Assembly (NCBI GenBank): GCA_036336795.1
Contig: JAYZFL010000039.1
Span: 1 to 25,611 of the forward strand
Direction: 5' to 3'
DNA from: UBA822 sp036336795
GTDB lineage: Bacteria > Gemmatimonadota > Gemmatimonadetes > Longimicrobiales > Gaopeijiaceae
Length of the DNA stretch: 25,611 nucleotides
A program made the position numbers and the translations under genes. Under the pieces are notes generated by a model, which had not been told where the DNA came from, did no database searches, and worked only from the letters and a program-made list of their open reading frames with translations. Shown in pieces: positions 8,177-16,591 of this stretch (positions within the stretch are counted from its first letter, which is position 1; each line of letters opens with the position of its first letter).

Positions 8177-9450
8177 TGGGTGGCCTCCTGCTCGGAACCT
8201 TCGGAACGTTAGTCGTGGCTGCAGTGCCGATCGGTTTTGCGCTCGCGACCGCGGCCGGGATCGCCGTCATGTTGGCGGGTTTACCACTCGTGATTATCCC
8301 CCAGCAGATCGTGGCCGGGATGGACTCATTTCCAATGCTCGCCATTCCACTCTTCATCCTGGCAGGGTTTATCATGGACGTGGGGGGGATCAGTCTTCGC
8401 CTAGTGACGCTAGCACGCTCTCTTGTAGGACACTTTCCGGGGGGGCTGGGGCAGACGGTCATCATGGCGGAAATCTTCTTCTCGGGTGTCTCGGGTTCTA
8501 CATCGGCGGACGCTGCTGCGGTGGGCGGGATCATGGTGCCCCAACTCACTGCAAACGGCTACAGCCGCGCGCGCTCCACGGCCATCGTGTCGGCTGCGTG
8601 TGGGATGGGGATTCTTATTCCACCAGCCATTGTCATGGTTGTCTATGGCGTCATCGGCAATGTATCTGTGGGCGCGCTGTTTGTGGCCTCTATTACGCCT
8701 GCGCTCCTGATGGCGGTGGGTTTGATGACTCAGATCGGCTGGCAGGCTCGACGGGAGGGATGGCCGGCTGGTGAGCGCGCATCTTTCGCAGAAATCCGGA
8801 ACGCGGCCATCGACGCAGTGCTCCCGCTATTCATGATCGTAGTCATCCTGGGAGGCATCCGCTTCGGCCTCTTTACCCCGACCGAGGCCGCCGCGGTCGC
8901 GGTTGCCTACGCGCTACTCCTGGCTGGGCCGGTGTACCGAGCCCTTCCGATGCAGGAGTTGTGGAACAAGATGATCCAAACCGCCGTGGTCTCGGGTATG
9001 GTTCTATTTGTTGTGGGCGCCGCGCGCCTTATGGGATGGGTTCTGGCCGTAATGCAGGTGCCGCAGGCGTTGACGTCCTCGGTGGTGGGAATCGGGGGTG
9101 GCCAGGCCGGCTTCATGATTCTCACGATCCTCCTTTTTCTCCCACTAGGTGCGATCCTCGAGGGAGTGCCCGCAGTTGTCATGCTTACACCGATACTGTT
9201 GCCGCTGGCCAGGCAATTCGGGATTGACCCCGTGCACTACGGGACCGTGATCGTAGCGACCCAAGGAATCTCGGTGTTTCTACCGCCCGTGGGAGTGAGT
9301 CTGTTGGTGGCCTGCTCGGTGGGAGGAGCGGAGCCGGCGGAGGTGGCCCGCCCGCTCATGCCCTACCTAGCTCTCATGTTGGCGCTTACAGTGGTCATTG
9401 CATTTGTACCAGATGTAGTGCTCTTCTTGCCGAACTTGTTGGGCTACTAA
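8176..9450 (+). CDS. dctM: TRAP transporter large permease DctM
   Basis: The protein has 424 residues and about twelve hydrophobic segments. Family motifs are FPMLAIPLFILAGFIMD, FFSGVSGSTSADAAAVG, IPPAIVMVVYG and FTPTEAAAVAVAYALLL, with a second half ending in EGVPAVVMLTPILLP and FLPPVGVSLLV. DctM carries the transport path and sodium sites of TRAP systems. ATG 8176 shares one base with the dctQ stop (TGATG), and AGAGGA at 8163-8168 precedes it by 7 nt. An in-frame TTG at 8173 is less likely. It is the last gene of the SDR-dctPQM operon. No substrate can be read from the sequence. Confidence 0.95.
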   Translation: MGGLLLGTFGTLVVAAVPIGFALATAAGIAVMLAGLPLVIIPQQIVAGMDSFPMLAIPLFILAGFIMDVGGISLRLVTLARSLVGHFPGGLGQTVIMAEIFFSGVSGSTSADAAAVGGIMVPQLTANGYSRARSTAIVSAACGMGILIPPAIVMVVYGVIGNVSVGALFVASITPALLMAVGLMTQIGWQARREGWPAGERASFAEIRNAAIDAVLPLFMIVVILGGIRFGLFTPTEAAAVAVAYALLLAGPVYRALPMQELWNKMIQTAVVSGMVLFVVGAARLMGWVLAVMQVPQALTSSVVGIGGGQAGFMILTILLFLPLGAILEGVPAVVMLTPILLPLARQFGIDPVHYGTVIVATQGISVFLPPVGVSLLVACSVGGAEPAEVARPLMPYLALMLALTVVIAFVPDVVLFLPNLLGY

Positions 9451-9498
9451 AATGCGTGAGTCGCCCGGCAGGAGAGGTCAGTCCCAACTGAAGGGTGT

Positions 9499-9525
9499 CC
9501 TTGCAAGGGAGCGGTACGATCGCTC
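9499..9525 (+). terminator. weak hairpins after dctM
   Basis: The palindrome CCTTGCAAGG (9499-9508) is followed at once by a GAGCG/CGCTC stem (9509-9513 with 9521-9525, 7-nt loop). They lie about 50-75 bp after the dctM stop and could mark the transcript end. There is no T-tract, so an intrinsic terminator is not demonstrated. Confidence 0.25.
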
Positions 9526-9576
9526 ATTTCGATACTCCCCCCCCAGCCACTCCCGAGCCACGCCGGAGGATTGATC

Positions 9577-10833
9577 ATGCGAACCCACAACATCCTCTCC
9601 AGCCGACACTGGGTTAAAGCATTGTCCGCTTGTCTCTGGACTGCCACGGCGGTGGTCATCTTCCTTTCTTTCGTTGTGCCGGTGTCGGCCCAGAAACCTC
9701 GGGCCCGTGATCTAGGTGTACCGTTCGAGGGAACACCGGGGTTTCTCAACGCCATCACTGATGTGGCGGGAGTAGAGGTCGGCCATACGACGCTGATTCG
9801 CGGAACCGGGACCGGAATCATAGGGGAGGGACCGGTTCGGACGGGGGTCACAGCGGTCTTTCCTCGCGGCACCAACGCACCTGATCCGGTCTTTGCTGCC
9901 TGGTTTTCGTTGAACGGTGACGGAGAGATGACCGGCACGACGTGGGTCCAAGACTCAGGAATCCTCGAGGGTCCGGTCATGATCACCAACACACTGAGCG
10001 TAGGAATAGTCCACCATGCTGTGATCCAGTGGGGCGTGGAGAAGAGGTTCGGTAGCGAAGGAGGACCGGGCCGGTGGCTAGCTTCCCTACCGGTGGTGGC
10101 GGAGACATGGGACGGCACTCTGAACGACATCTATGGACAACACGTGACGGTGGGCGACGCTCTTGCGGCCATTGAGAACGCGTCCGGCGGGCGGATAGAG
10201 GAGGGCGGGGTCGGGGGTGGCACGGGAATGATCTGCAACCGCTTTAAGGGTGGGATCGGCACCTCGTCCCGGATGCTCAACATCAACGGAGTGGCCTACA
10301 CATTGGGTGTCCTCGTTCAGTGTAACTATGGAGACCGCGCGCCCTTCCGAGTTGCTGGCGTTCCTGTAGGACTAGAGATTCCGGACCTGATGCCTCTCCG
10401 TCCTGGCACTGAAGGCGGCTCCCTTGAGGGCAACGTGAGTGGAGCTGATCGCGAAGGCTCGATCATCGTGGTGGTGGCCACAGATGCGCCAATTTTGCCA
10501 CACCAACTCAAGAGGGTGGCGAGGAGGATTTCTTTGGGTTTGGCCCGGAATGGTAGCACATCGGGGAATGGCTCTGGTGATATCTTCATCGCCTTCTCCA
10601 CCGCCAATCGAGACTCCGCTTCCGAGTTGGAGAGCCCAAACAACTTGGAGATGCTGACAAACGGTGACCTCAACCCTCTTTTCGCGGCTACTGTGCAGGC
10701 CACAGAGGAAGCGGTGATTAACGCCATGGTAGCCGCCGAGACTATGACTGGCGCGAACGACGTCACTGTTTATGCGTTGCCGCACGATCGGCTTCGGGAG
10801 GTGCTTCGGAAGTACAATCGATTGGTGAATTAG
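9577..10833 (+). CDS. exported P1-family (DmpA-like, S58) aminopeptidase
   Basis: ATG 9577 is preceded by GGAGGA (9565-9570) at ideal spacing; TTG 9571 is a track artefact. The N-terminus is a Sec signal peptide ending in VVPVSAQ. The mature part matches the self-processing Ntn hydrolases of the DmpA/BapA group: EGTPGFLNAITDVAGVEVGH, EEGGVGGGTGM, FKGGIGTSSR, and YTLGVLVQCNYG. EGSIIVVVATDAPILPHQL contains the Gly-Ser pair (Gly294-Ser295) where family members cleave to free the nucleophile Ser. A Ser-Gly-Asp (SGDIFIAFST) follows. Members release N-terminal residues, including D- or beta-amino acids, from small peptides and amides. It sits between the TRAP operon and the sugar dehydrogenase gene. 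Specificity is not predictable. Confidence 0.93.
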   Translation: MRTHNILSSRHWVKALSACLWTATAVVIFLSFVVPVSAQKPRARDLGVPFEGTPGFLNAITDVAGVEVGHTTLIRGTGTGIIGEGPVRTGVTAVFPRGTNAPDPVFAAWFSLNGDGEMTGTTWVQDSGILEGPVMITNTLSVGIVHHAVIQWGVEKRFGSEGGPGRWLASLPVVAETWDGTLNDIYGQHVTVGDALAAIENASGGRIEEGGVGGGTGMICNRFKGGIGTSSRMLNINGVAYTLGVLVQCNYGDRAPFRVAGVPVGLEIPDLMPLRPGTEGGSLEGNVSGADREGSIIVVVATDAPILPHQLKRVARRISLGLARNGSTSGNGSGDIFIAFSTANRDSASELESPNNLEMLTNGDLNPLFAATVQATEEAVINAMVAAETMTGANDVTVYALPHDRLREVLRKYNRLVN

Positions 10834-10868
10834 GAGCCCGTAACCTATGACCTTGGTTACCAATCGAT
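10817..10868. repeat. 10-bp inverted repeat around the P1 peptidase stop codon
   Basis: ATCGATTGGT (10817-10826) and ACCAATCGAT (10859-10868) are exact reverse complements that bracket the stop codon. A smaller stem GTAACC/GGTTAC (10840-10845 with 10855-10860) lies inside and shares two bases with the right arm. This could be a 3' end structure protecting or ending the transcript; no T-tract follows. Confidence 0.4.
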
Positions 10869-10956
10869 CATCGTTTGCAGGCCACGTGGGTTGGCCAGGC
10901 TATGAGACGCTGGTCGTTCGCGGACTATTAGACCTTCGACCGGAAGGATATTAACA

Positions 10957-12273
10957 ATGCGATTCCTAGGTGTACGTATATTTTTGGCCCTGCTCGACTT
11001 TGGTTATGCCGCGAAGGTTGAGTCTCACCCAGAAGGAATCATACGACTTCGCTTCCGTGATAACCTCAAAGAAAAACTTCACCGCATTGCTCTTGCGGGT
11101 GCCATATCCGCGGTCGCCACCGTTAATCCTCTAACCGCGCAAGTTGAACCGGAATTAGAAGTCTACGAGAGTGCTCGTCATAACTTCCGAGTTGTCACGG
11201 TGGCGGAAGATCTGGATCACCCTTGGTCGATAGCATGGCTGCCCAGCGGTGAGATGCTTATCACCGAGCGACCCGGACGGGTGAGGATCATCCGGGACGG
11301 CGTTCTGGATCCGAATCCCATCATGGGCTGGCCAGCTGCCTACCGCCAGCAGGGACAGGGGGGCTTCATGGACGTGGTTCCGCATCCTGACTTTGCCACA
11401 AATCGACTGCTCTACCTGAGCTATGGGAAACCCAGCGAGGATACCTCCACGGGCACGACAACCGTGGTACGAGGGCGTCTCGAAGTTGATCATGTGGAGG
11501 ATATCAAGGAGATCTTCGAGGCGAACGCGTGGGGTGACAACAATAACCACTTCTCAGGACGGATGGTCTTCGACCATGACGGCTATCTATTTCTGACCGT
11601 GGGTGATCGGATGCTTGATCCCGACCTCCTGGTGGACCACCCGGCGCAGGATCGCACGAACCACATGGGCACCATCGTTCGTCTCCACGACGATGGTCGA
11701 GTTCCGCAGGATAACCCCTTTGTCGATCGTAACGACGCTCTTGCTGAGATCTGGAGCTACGGACACCGCAACCTGCAGGGTCTCACTGTACATCCTACGA
11801 CCGGGGAAATCTGGTCGAACGAACACGGCCCCAGGGGAGGCGATGAACTGAACCTCATCGTCCCCGGGCAGAACTACGGATGGCCCGTGGTCTCTCATGG
11901 GATTCACTACGATGGGCGGATTATTACAATGGACGAGGAGCGGCAAGGGATGGAGTCACCCCGGTTCGTCTGGGTGCCTTCCATCGGTACGTCGGGCCTG
12001 ATGTTCTATTCCGGCGATCAATTCCCGTGGTGGAAAGGCAACGTCTTCGTGGGTGGTATGGTCGGAGAACGGCTTGTGAGGGTCACGCTCTCCGATGGAT
12101 TTGCCATGGGTGAGGAGACGTTGCTCCACGGCGTTCTGGGGCGGGTCCGCGATGTGAGAGAGGGGCCGGATGGCTTCATCTACTTGGTTATCGAAGCCGA
12201 GCAGGGTGGAACTCCCCTGTCCGATGTGGTTAGACTGGAACCTGTGGCTGGAGACGTGGCGCTTCCACGGTAG
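10957..12273 (+). CDS. soluble PQQ-dependent aldose sugar dehydrogenase (Asd/GDH-B family), exported
   Basis: The 438-residue protein has the soluble-GDH propeller (PF07995). Motifs by residue: LDHPWSIAWLPSG (86-98), ITERPGR (102-108), NNNHFSGR (195-202), FLTVGDR, NHMGTIVRL, SYGHRN (267-272), EHGPRGGDELN (289-299), and NYGWP (306-310). These line the PQQ and calcium sites in E. coli Asd-like enzymes, which oxidise aldoses to lactones in the periplasm. The start is well supported by GGAAGGA (10942-10948) 8 nt upstream. The leader is odd: the real secretion segment appears to be LHRIALAGAISAVATVNPLTAQ at residues 41-62, preceded by about 40 extra residues. No PQQ biosynthesis gene is present here. 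Confidence 0.93.
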   Translation: MRFLGVRIFLALLDFGYAAKVESHPEGIIRLRFRDNLKEKLHRIALAGAISAVATVNPLTAQVEPELEVYESARHNFRVVTVAEDLDHPWSIAWLPSGEMLITERPGRVRIIRDGVLDPNPIMGWPAAYRQQGQGGFMDVVPHPDFATNRLLYLSYGKPSEDTSTGTTTVVRGRLEVDHVEDIKEIFEANAWGDNNNHFSGRMVFDHDGYLFLTVGDRMLDPDLLVDHPAQDRTNHMGTIVRLHDDGRVPQDNPFVDRNDALAEIWSYGHRNLQGLTVHPTTGEIWSNEHGPRGGDELNLIVPGQNYGWPVVSHGIHYDGRIITMDEERQGMESPRFVWVPSIGTSGLMFYSGDQFPWWKGNVFVGGMVGERLVRVTLSDGFAMGEETLLHGVLGRVRDVREGPDGFIYLVIEAEQGGTPLSDVVRLEPVAGDVALPR

Positions 12274-12577
12274 TCAGGACGGCTTCACTTGCGCTCTAAT
12301 ATGACCGTGGCCATGAGCGCTGTATTTGTGATCAGGGGACGTTGTGGCTCCACCCCTGAGATTGGCTGTCCCTCAATATGGGACGTATAACGGTGCGGAA
12401 CATGCCAAGAAGTCTTGTTCGCAGGTTAGGACAATTGGCACGAAACATGCAATTACGTAATGATACTTCAAAGAGCCAAGGGCCAGGGTTAATTGATTGA
12501 CTCGTTTTGCCCAAGGTTCGAGCTTGTTGTGAGACTCTAAAACGAACGGTTCAGAACCCGGACACGGGGAAACTGTT
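12274..12577. other. 304-bp intergenic region before the outer-membrane gene
   Basis: No coding region or RNA gene was recognised. It is visibly more AT-rich than its surroundings and has a perfect 10-bp palindrome ATTACGTAAT at 12452-12461, about 115 bp upstream of the next start codon. TTGACT near 12497 resembles a -35 box, but no convincing -10 partner lies at the right distance. It probably holds the promoter of the outer-membrane protein gene. Confidence 0.3.
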
Positions 12578-13360
12578 ATGTGCAAGTCGGTCGGCCTTCT
12601 TTTCCTGATCAGTGCGCTCCGGCTGTGGAGTCCTGCCCAGGGAGAGGCGCAGGTCCCATCGTTGGGCTGCTGGACGGACAACGGCTGGGATGCGTCTTGC
12701 TCTCCCCCGGTGGTCCATGAGGTTCGGCGTCAGGTTATGCCACGTGCCTTCTTCGGTGCCAGCGTTGCCTTGGCGGAGCCTGTGGGTGACTTGGGGAACT
12801 TCTTCAATGTGGGGGGCGGTGCCCAGTTTGAAGGGGGTTATGGGATAGCACTAAATCGCCGGCTGAGGCTCAGGGGCGACTTGGGTTTCATGATCTACGG
12901 TTCCGAGCAGCGTGACTATTGTGAGGCCCATTACGGCTGCAGGGTCGAGCTGAAGCTGACAACGACGAACAGCTATTTTTTCTGGGGGATAGGTCCCGAG
13001 TTCGTGTTAATGACCGGGAGGTTCGAACCGTACGTTTATTCAACGGTGGGTTCTTCACACTTTCTGACCAATTCGGAGCTTGGCGAAGGGGAGAAGAAAT
13101 GGGGCCAAACCACGAACTACTCAGATGGGGTCTTGGCCTTTAAGATGGCTGGAGGCATGCGGGTTCGCGTAACCCGTGGTAAGAACCCCGTCTCGCTGGA
13201 CTTGGGAGTGGACCGACATCAGAACGGGATCGCCAACTTCCTGACCAAGGGCGACATTCTGGACCATCCGGACGGAAGCATCACGATCAACAGTAACCGG
13301 GCCGCGGCTAATCTCCTGATGTTTCGGCTCGGGGTGACTATCGGCTTCGGGACGAACTAG
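12578..13360 (+). CDS. predicted outer-membrane beta-barrel protein
   Basis: The protein has 260 residues with a signal peptide (MCKSVGLLFLISALRLWS, likely cut after GEA). The mature chain alternates polar and hydrophobic residues in about eight strands, for example AFFGASVALAEPVGDLG, GGGAQFEGGYGIAL, RLRLRGDLGFMIYG, SYFFWGIGPEFVLM, FEPYVYSTVGSSHFL, VLAFKMAGGMRVRV, SLDLGVDRH and LLMFRLGVTIGFG. This is the OmpA/OmpX-like or outer-membrane beta-barrel domain pattern. It has two Cys pairs, one near the N-terminus (CWTDNGWDASC) and one in CEAHYGC, which may form loop disulfides. GGGGAA lies about 8 nt before the ATG. No partner gene; role (porin, adhesion or structural) unknown. Confidence 0.75.
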   Translation: MCKSVGLLFLISALRLWSPAQGEAQVPSLGCWTDNGWDASCSPPVVHEVRRQVMPRAFFGASVALAEPVGDLGNFFNVGGGAQFEGGYGIALNRRLRLRGDLGFMIYGSEQRDYCEAHYGCRVELKLTTTNSYFFWGIGPEFVLMTGRFEPYVYSTVGSSHFLTNSELGEGEKKWGQTTNYSDGVLAFKMAGGMRVRVTRGKNPVSLDLGVDRHQNGIANFLTKGDILDHPDGSITINSNRAAANLLMFRLGVTIGFGTN

Positions 13361-13366
13361 AAAAAG

Positions 13367-13411
13367 GGACTCGAGGTGCTCGTGGTAGTCCACGACATTG
13401 CTCTGGAGTCC
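13367..13411 (+). terminator. nested inverted repeats after the outer-membrane gene
   Basis: The outer arms GGACTC (13367-13372) and GAGTCC (13406-13411) enclose an inner stem TCGTGG/CCACGA (13380-13385 with 13390-13395, loop TAGT). The structure starts 6 nt after the stop codon, so it probably stabilises or ends the transcript. It lacks a clear T-tract. The rest of the gap to 13565 shows nothing else apart from a GGAGGA ribosome site for the next gene. Confidence 0.4.
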
Positions 13412-13565
13412 ATCTTGATAAGGCCCGATCAACGCTGACCGTCACAACCTCTTTGGCAACTCTGCCAGTTGGTGTCCAGTACCCCTGTTGCTCACGACAC
13501 CGTAGCTGCATTTTGGCGATTCCGGACCGACACCCAGTCCACTCTCGGAAGCGGAGGAGGATCTC

Positions 13566-14663
13566 ATGCTCAGCACCCGGAGACCCCTGATACTGACCAC
13601 GGTGATTGCCGCGCTCGTCTTTGTCTTTGTAGCTGCGCCCGCCGTCCGAACCACCGAGCCTGCTTCCGTCGATACGGGGAGCCGAATGACCACAGCGGCT
13701 CAGGGCTACCTGGCGACCCTCGGCAACTCCGAGCTTGAACGAGGAACCTGGTCGCTCAATGCCGATGAGCGCTTCGATTGGCATTTCGTCCCACGCGAGC
13801 GGTACGGCGTCCGACTCAAGGACATGACCAGCGAGCAACGCGTCGCGGCCCACGGCCTCCTCAAGAGTGCTCTGAGCTCGCAGGGATACCTCAAGGCCAC
13901 CGGTGTCATGCAGCTCGAGGGCATTCTCGGGGTGATCGAAGGACGACCGGAACGGCGGGACCCCGAAGACTACTACTTCAATGTCTTCGGCACGCCCTCC
14001 ACAGACGGCGCATGGGCATGGCGGTTTGAAGGCCATCACGTTTCGCTCAATTTTACAGCTGCTGGAGATGACCTTCCGTCGCTGCAGCCCGCGTTTCTAG
14101 GCTCCAATCCCCACGTCGTAGGGGAAGGCCCGAACGCTGGACAAAAGCTGCTCGGCGCGGAGGAAGGCCTCGCTCGTGAACTCTTGGCCCTGCTGGACGC
14201 TAGGCAGCTCCGAACCGTAATCTTCCAGGACGAGGCACCTAGCGACATCATCACCGGGAATGCTCGAACCGCCAGTATGGAGGATTACCAGGGGATCCCG
14301 GTATCTGACCTGAACGGAGAGCAGCGCGAAGCTTTCAGGCAGCTCCTTGAGGAATATCTGCACAACACCAGGCGCGACATCGCTCACTCTCAGATGGATC
14401 GGATTCAGGCGGCGGGGTTGGAAAATCTGTACTTCGGTTGGGCCGGGAGTACGGAGCTCGGCGAGGGTCACTACTACCGCATCCACGGCCCCACCATACT
14501 CATCGAGTACGACAACGTCCAAGGCGAGGCGAACCACGTGCACTCGGTGTGGCGTGATCTCGAGAACGACTTCGGGGCCGACCTCCTCCGCAGGCACTAT
14601 GCGGAAGCTGACCACCACCAGGAAGATCGGATCCCGACGGGAACTCGGGGAAGGAATCGGTGA
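13566..14663 (+). CDS. exported DUF3500-family protein
   Basis: The 365-residue product starts with a signal peptide (STRRPLILTTVIAALVFVF, Ala-rich cut region). A GGAGGA ribosome site precedes the ATG. The body matches DUF3500: W-x-F-VPRERYGVRLKDM near the start, then DYYFNVFGTPSTDGAWAWR, FEGHHVSLNFT, LLGAEEGLARELLALLD, YFGWAGSTELGEGHYYRI, and ILIEYDNVQGEANHVHSVWRD. The conserved His, Tyr and Trp residues (GHHVSLNF, GHYYRIHGP, NHVHSVWRD) suggest a possible active or binding site, but the family has no established function and none is assigned. It converges with the M1 peptidase gene, 71 bp apart. Confidence 0.85.
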   Translation: MLSTRRPLILTTVIAALVFVFVAAPAVRTTEPASVDTGSRMTTAAQGYLATLGNSELERGTWSLNADERFDWHFVPRERYGVRLKDMTSEQRVAAHGLLKSALSSQGYLKATGVMQLEGILGVIEGRPERRDPEDYYFNVFGTPSTDGAWAWRFEGHHVSLNFTAAGDDLPSLQPAFLGSNPHVVGEGPNAGQKLLGAEEGLARELLALLDARQLRTVIFQDEAPSDIITGNARTASMEDYQGIPVSDLNGEQREAFRQLLEEYLHNTRRDIAHSQMDRIQAAGLENLYFGWAGSTELGEGHYYRIHGPTILIEYDNVQGEANHVHSVWRDLENDFGADLLRRHYAEADHHQEDRIPTGTRGRNR

Positions 14664-14706
14664 CCGGTCATCGCACGCGGGTCCTAGGCGTCCTGCCCTG
14701 ATCTAA

Positions 14707-14722
14707 GTGGGGTCGTCCCCAC
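14707..14722. terminator. hairpin between convergent DUF3500 and M1 genes
   Basis: GTGGGG (14707-14712) and CCCCAC (14717-14722) form a perfect GC-rich 6-bp stem with a TCGT loop. It lies in the 71-bp space between two convergent genes, 44 bp after one stop and 13 bp from the other, so it could serve both directions. No T-tract is visible on either side. Confidence 0.5.
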
Positions 14723-14734
14723 ACTCCTGGTGCA

Positions 14735-16444
14735 TTACGGGGTTCCGATGTCCTTCAGAACCCAACCATCGGGGTCGAATCGTACGACTTGAGGATTCTC
14801 TACGGCCCCGATCCGGATTACGGAGCGCCGGGCAGAAATCTCGATGGGCGTGCGTGCGGTACCCGTTGAAAACCTGAGTTCCACTTCGGCCGGGAAGCGG
14901 AAGGTCGGCCAAGTCGCGTCTTGGACCTGCTCGACAGTGAGCACGATCTCCCCGTTAGCGCGGTCCCAATCGTGTGAAATCTGGAGGATGGGGTAGCCAG
15001 GCTCGAAGAGCCACTGGTGGAAAAACCAGTCGAGGTCTTGCCCTGAAGCCTCTTCCATCACGGCCTGGAAATCCTCTGTTAGTACCACTTGGTGGAGATA
15101 ACGACGGTAGTATTCTCGGATTCCAAGAAAAAATATGTCGTCCCCTAACAGGCCACGCAGCATGTGCAGGACCCAACCGCCCTTGGGGTAGTTATTCGGG
15201 TTCAGCAGATCGAAGAGGCTCGCCTCTTCATGGACGACTGGCTGGCCTGTGACGTCCGACCTGATGTAGCTCTGCCGGCCCTGTTCCATTCTTTCTCGGA
15301 ACACGTCACTTCCCTCAGCTTGCTCGAAGAACAGGGCACCGAAGTAGGTGGCGAATCCCTCGGAGAGCCACAGATGCGACCAACTCGCCTCGGTCACGGC
15401 GTCTCCGAACCACTGGTGGGCGATCTCGTGCGAGACGACACCGTCGTCAGGGTTGTTAGCGACACTCCGCTCTGAGTAGAAGATGGCCGACGCGTTTTCC
15501 ATACCACCGAAACGGGTAGCCGATTGGACGTTGGCCATCTTCTCGAAAGGAAAGGGGCCGATGGTCCGGGAGAAGAAATCTACCATCTCGTCTGCACGAG
15601 CGAACTTGCGGGTCGCGTTTGCCGCGTCGGGTGCGAAAACCCAGTAGGTCACCTCGACGCATCCGTCGGTCCGGGCCGCTACCGGTGCCCGGCCACATGC
15701 CGCCGTGCCGACGATCTCGACAACGAACTCCGTTGCACCGATGACCATATTGTACGGAGAGATCGGAACGTTGGTCTCCCAAATCCACGTCATCCGGCCT
15801 GCACCATCACCCAGCGCGTTTTGTCTCGTGACGAACGGCTCCTGCACCAAACGGCCATTGGCTACGACCTGCCACATCTCGGGTGCGTGAACAGTGAACC
15901 GGACGGTGGCCTTGTCGGAGGGGTGGTCTATGGTGGGCAGCCAGAACCGAGCTCGATTAGGCCAGTTGTCCGCGAAGACAGCAGGGCGTCCATGGAGGGT
16001 GTTCCGGAGAATGAGTCCATCGTCAGGGGTACCACGGTACCGGATATCTAAGGTCAGGGCTCCATCGCTTCGGCTGGCCGGCCGTTCGATTCGTAGCTGA
16101 CCGCCCGACAACTCGAACTCCACGTCGCGACCATCAAGACGCACCGCTTCAACAGCGAGCCCCGTCAGGTCAAGCACGATCGCATCGGGCAGTGGTTCCA
16201 CTAAAGCCAGGCGGACTCGAGCTCTGCCGAGAAACGATTCGTCACTCTCGGAAAGAGCTAGCTCAAAATCATAGTGCAGCACGTCAAGGCCAGGGGCGTA
16301 TGGCAAGCTTGTGGGTGCCAATCCGGCCTCGATCGGTTCGGGCTCCTGTCCGCTAACCGGATTGGCCAAGATCGTGAAGCCGCACACAACACTTAGGGCG
16401 CCGGTTAGAAAAGCTGGTGTGAAGTGGGAAACGGCGTTTGGCAT
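14735..16444 (-). CDS. exported M1-family metallo-aminopeptidase
   Basis: The 569-residue protein has a signal peptide (residues 1 to about 32, ending VSGQ), an N-terminal beta domain, and the M1 catalytic domain. GGMEN at residues 313-317 is the exopeptidase motif that grips the substrate amino end. The zinc site HEIAH is His339/Glu340/His343, with Glu362 eighteen residues after the second His (SEGF). Tyr419 in NYPKGGWVLHML is the transition-state Tyr. All key residues are present, so it should be active. It lacks the long C-terminal helical domain of PepN and is closer in size to the short exported members. No Shine-Dalgarno is evident before the ATG. Confidence 0.95.
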   Translation of the reverse strand: MPNAVSHFTPAFLTGALSVVCGFTILANPVSGQEPEPIEAGLAPTSLPYAPGLDVLHYDFELALSESDESFLGRARVRLALVEPLPDAIVLDLTGLAVEAVRLDGRDVEFELSGGQLRIERPASRSDGALTLDIRYRGTPDDGLILRNTLHGRPAVFADNWPNRARFWLPTIDHPSDKATVRFTVHAPEMWQVVANGRLVQEPFVTRQNALGDGAGRMTWIWETNVPISPYNMVIGATEFVVEIVGTAACGRAPVAARTDGCVEVTYWVFAPDAANATRKFARADEMVDFFSRTIGPFPFEKMANVQSATRFGGMENASAIFYSERSVANNPDDGVVSHEIAHQWFGDAVTEASWSHLWLSEGFATYFGALFFEQAEGSDVFRERMEQGRQSYIRSDVTGQPVVHEEASLFDLLNPNNYPKGGWVLHMLRGLLGDDIFFLGIREYYRRYLHQVVLTEDFQAVMEEASGQDLDWFFHQWLFEPGYPILQISHDWDRANGEIVLTVEQVQDATWPTFRFPAEVELRFSTGTARTPIEISARRSVIRIGAVENPQVVRFDPDGWVLKDIGTP

Positions 16445-16591
16445 GACGGAGAAGATGTCGCTAAAGCGTAGGGCATTGCAAGGATCTCACAAAGCACATC
16501 CAAGGCGAAGGCGCGTCTGTTTTTCACGGCCGTTCCGTACCGATACTCTGAGCACGATTAGATGGGGCCAACTGCTACGACAGGTCATTGT

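Noticed and set aside
8160..8774. 204-codon plus-strand frame overlapping the start of dctM.
   Set aside because: It overlaps the well-supported dctM frame and has no hydrophobic or family pattern.
9499..9525. Possible intrinsic terminator after dctM as a firm call.
   Set aside because: The stems are only 5 bp with no T-tract, so it is kept as a low-confidence feature and not treated as a finding.
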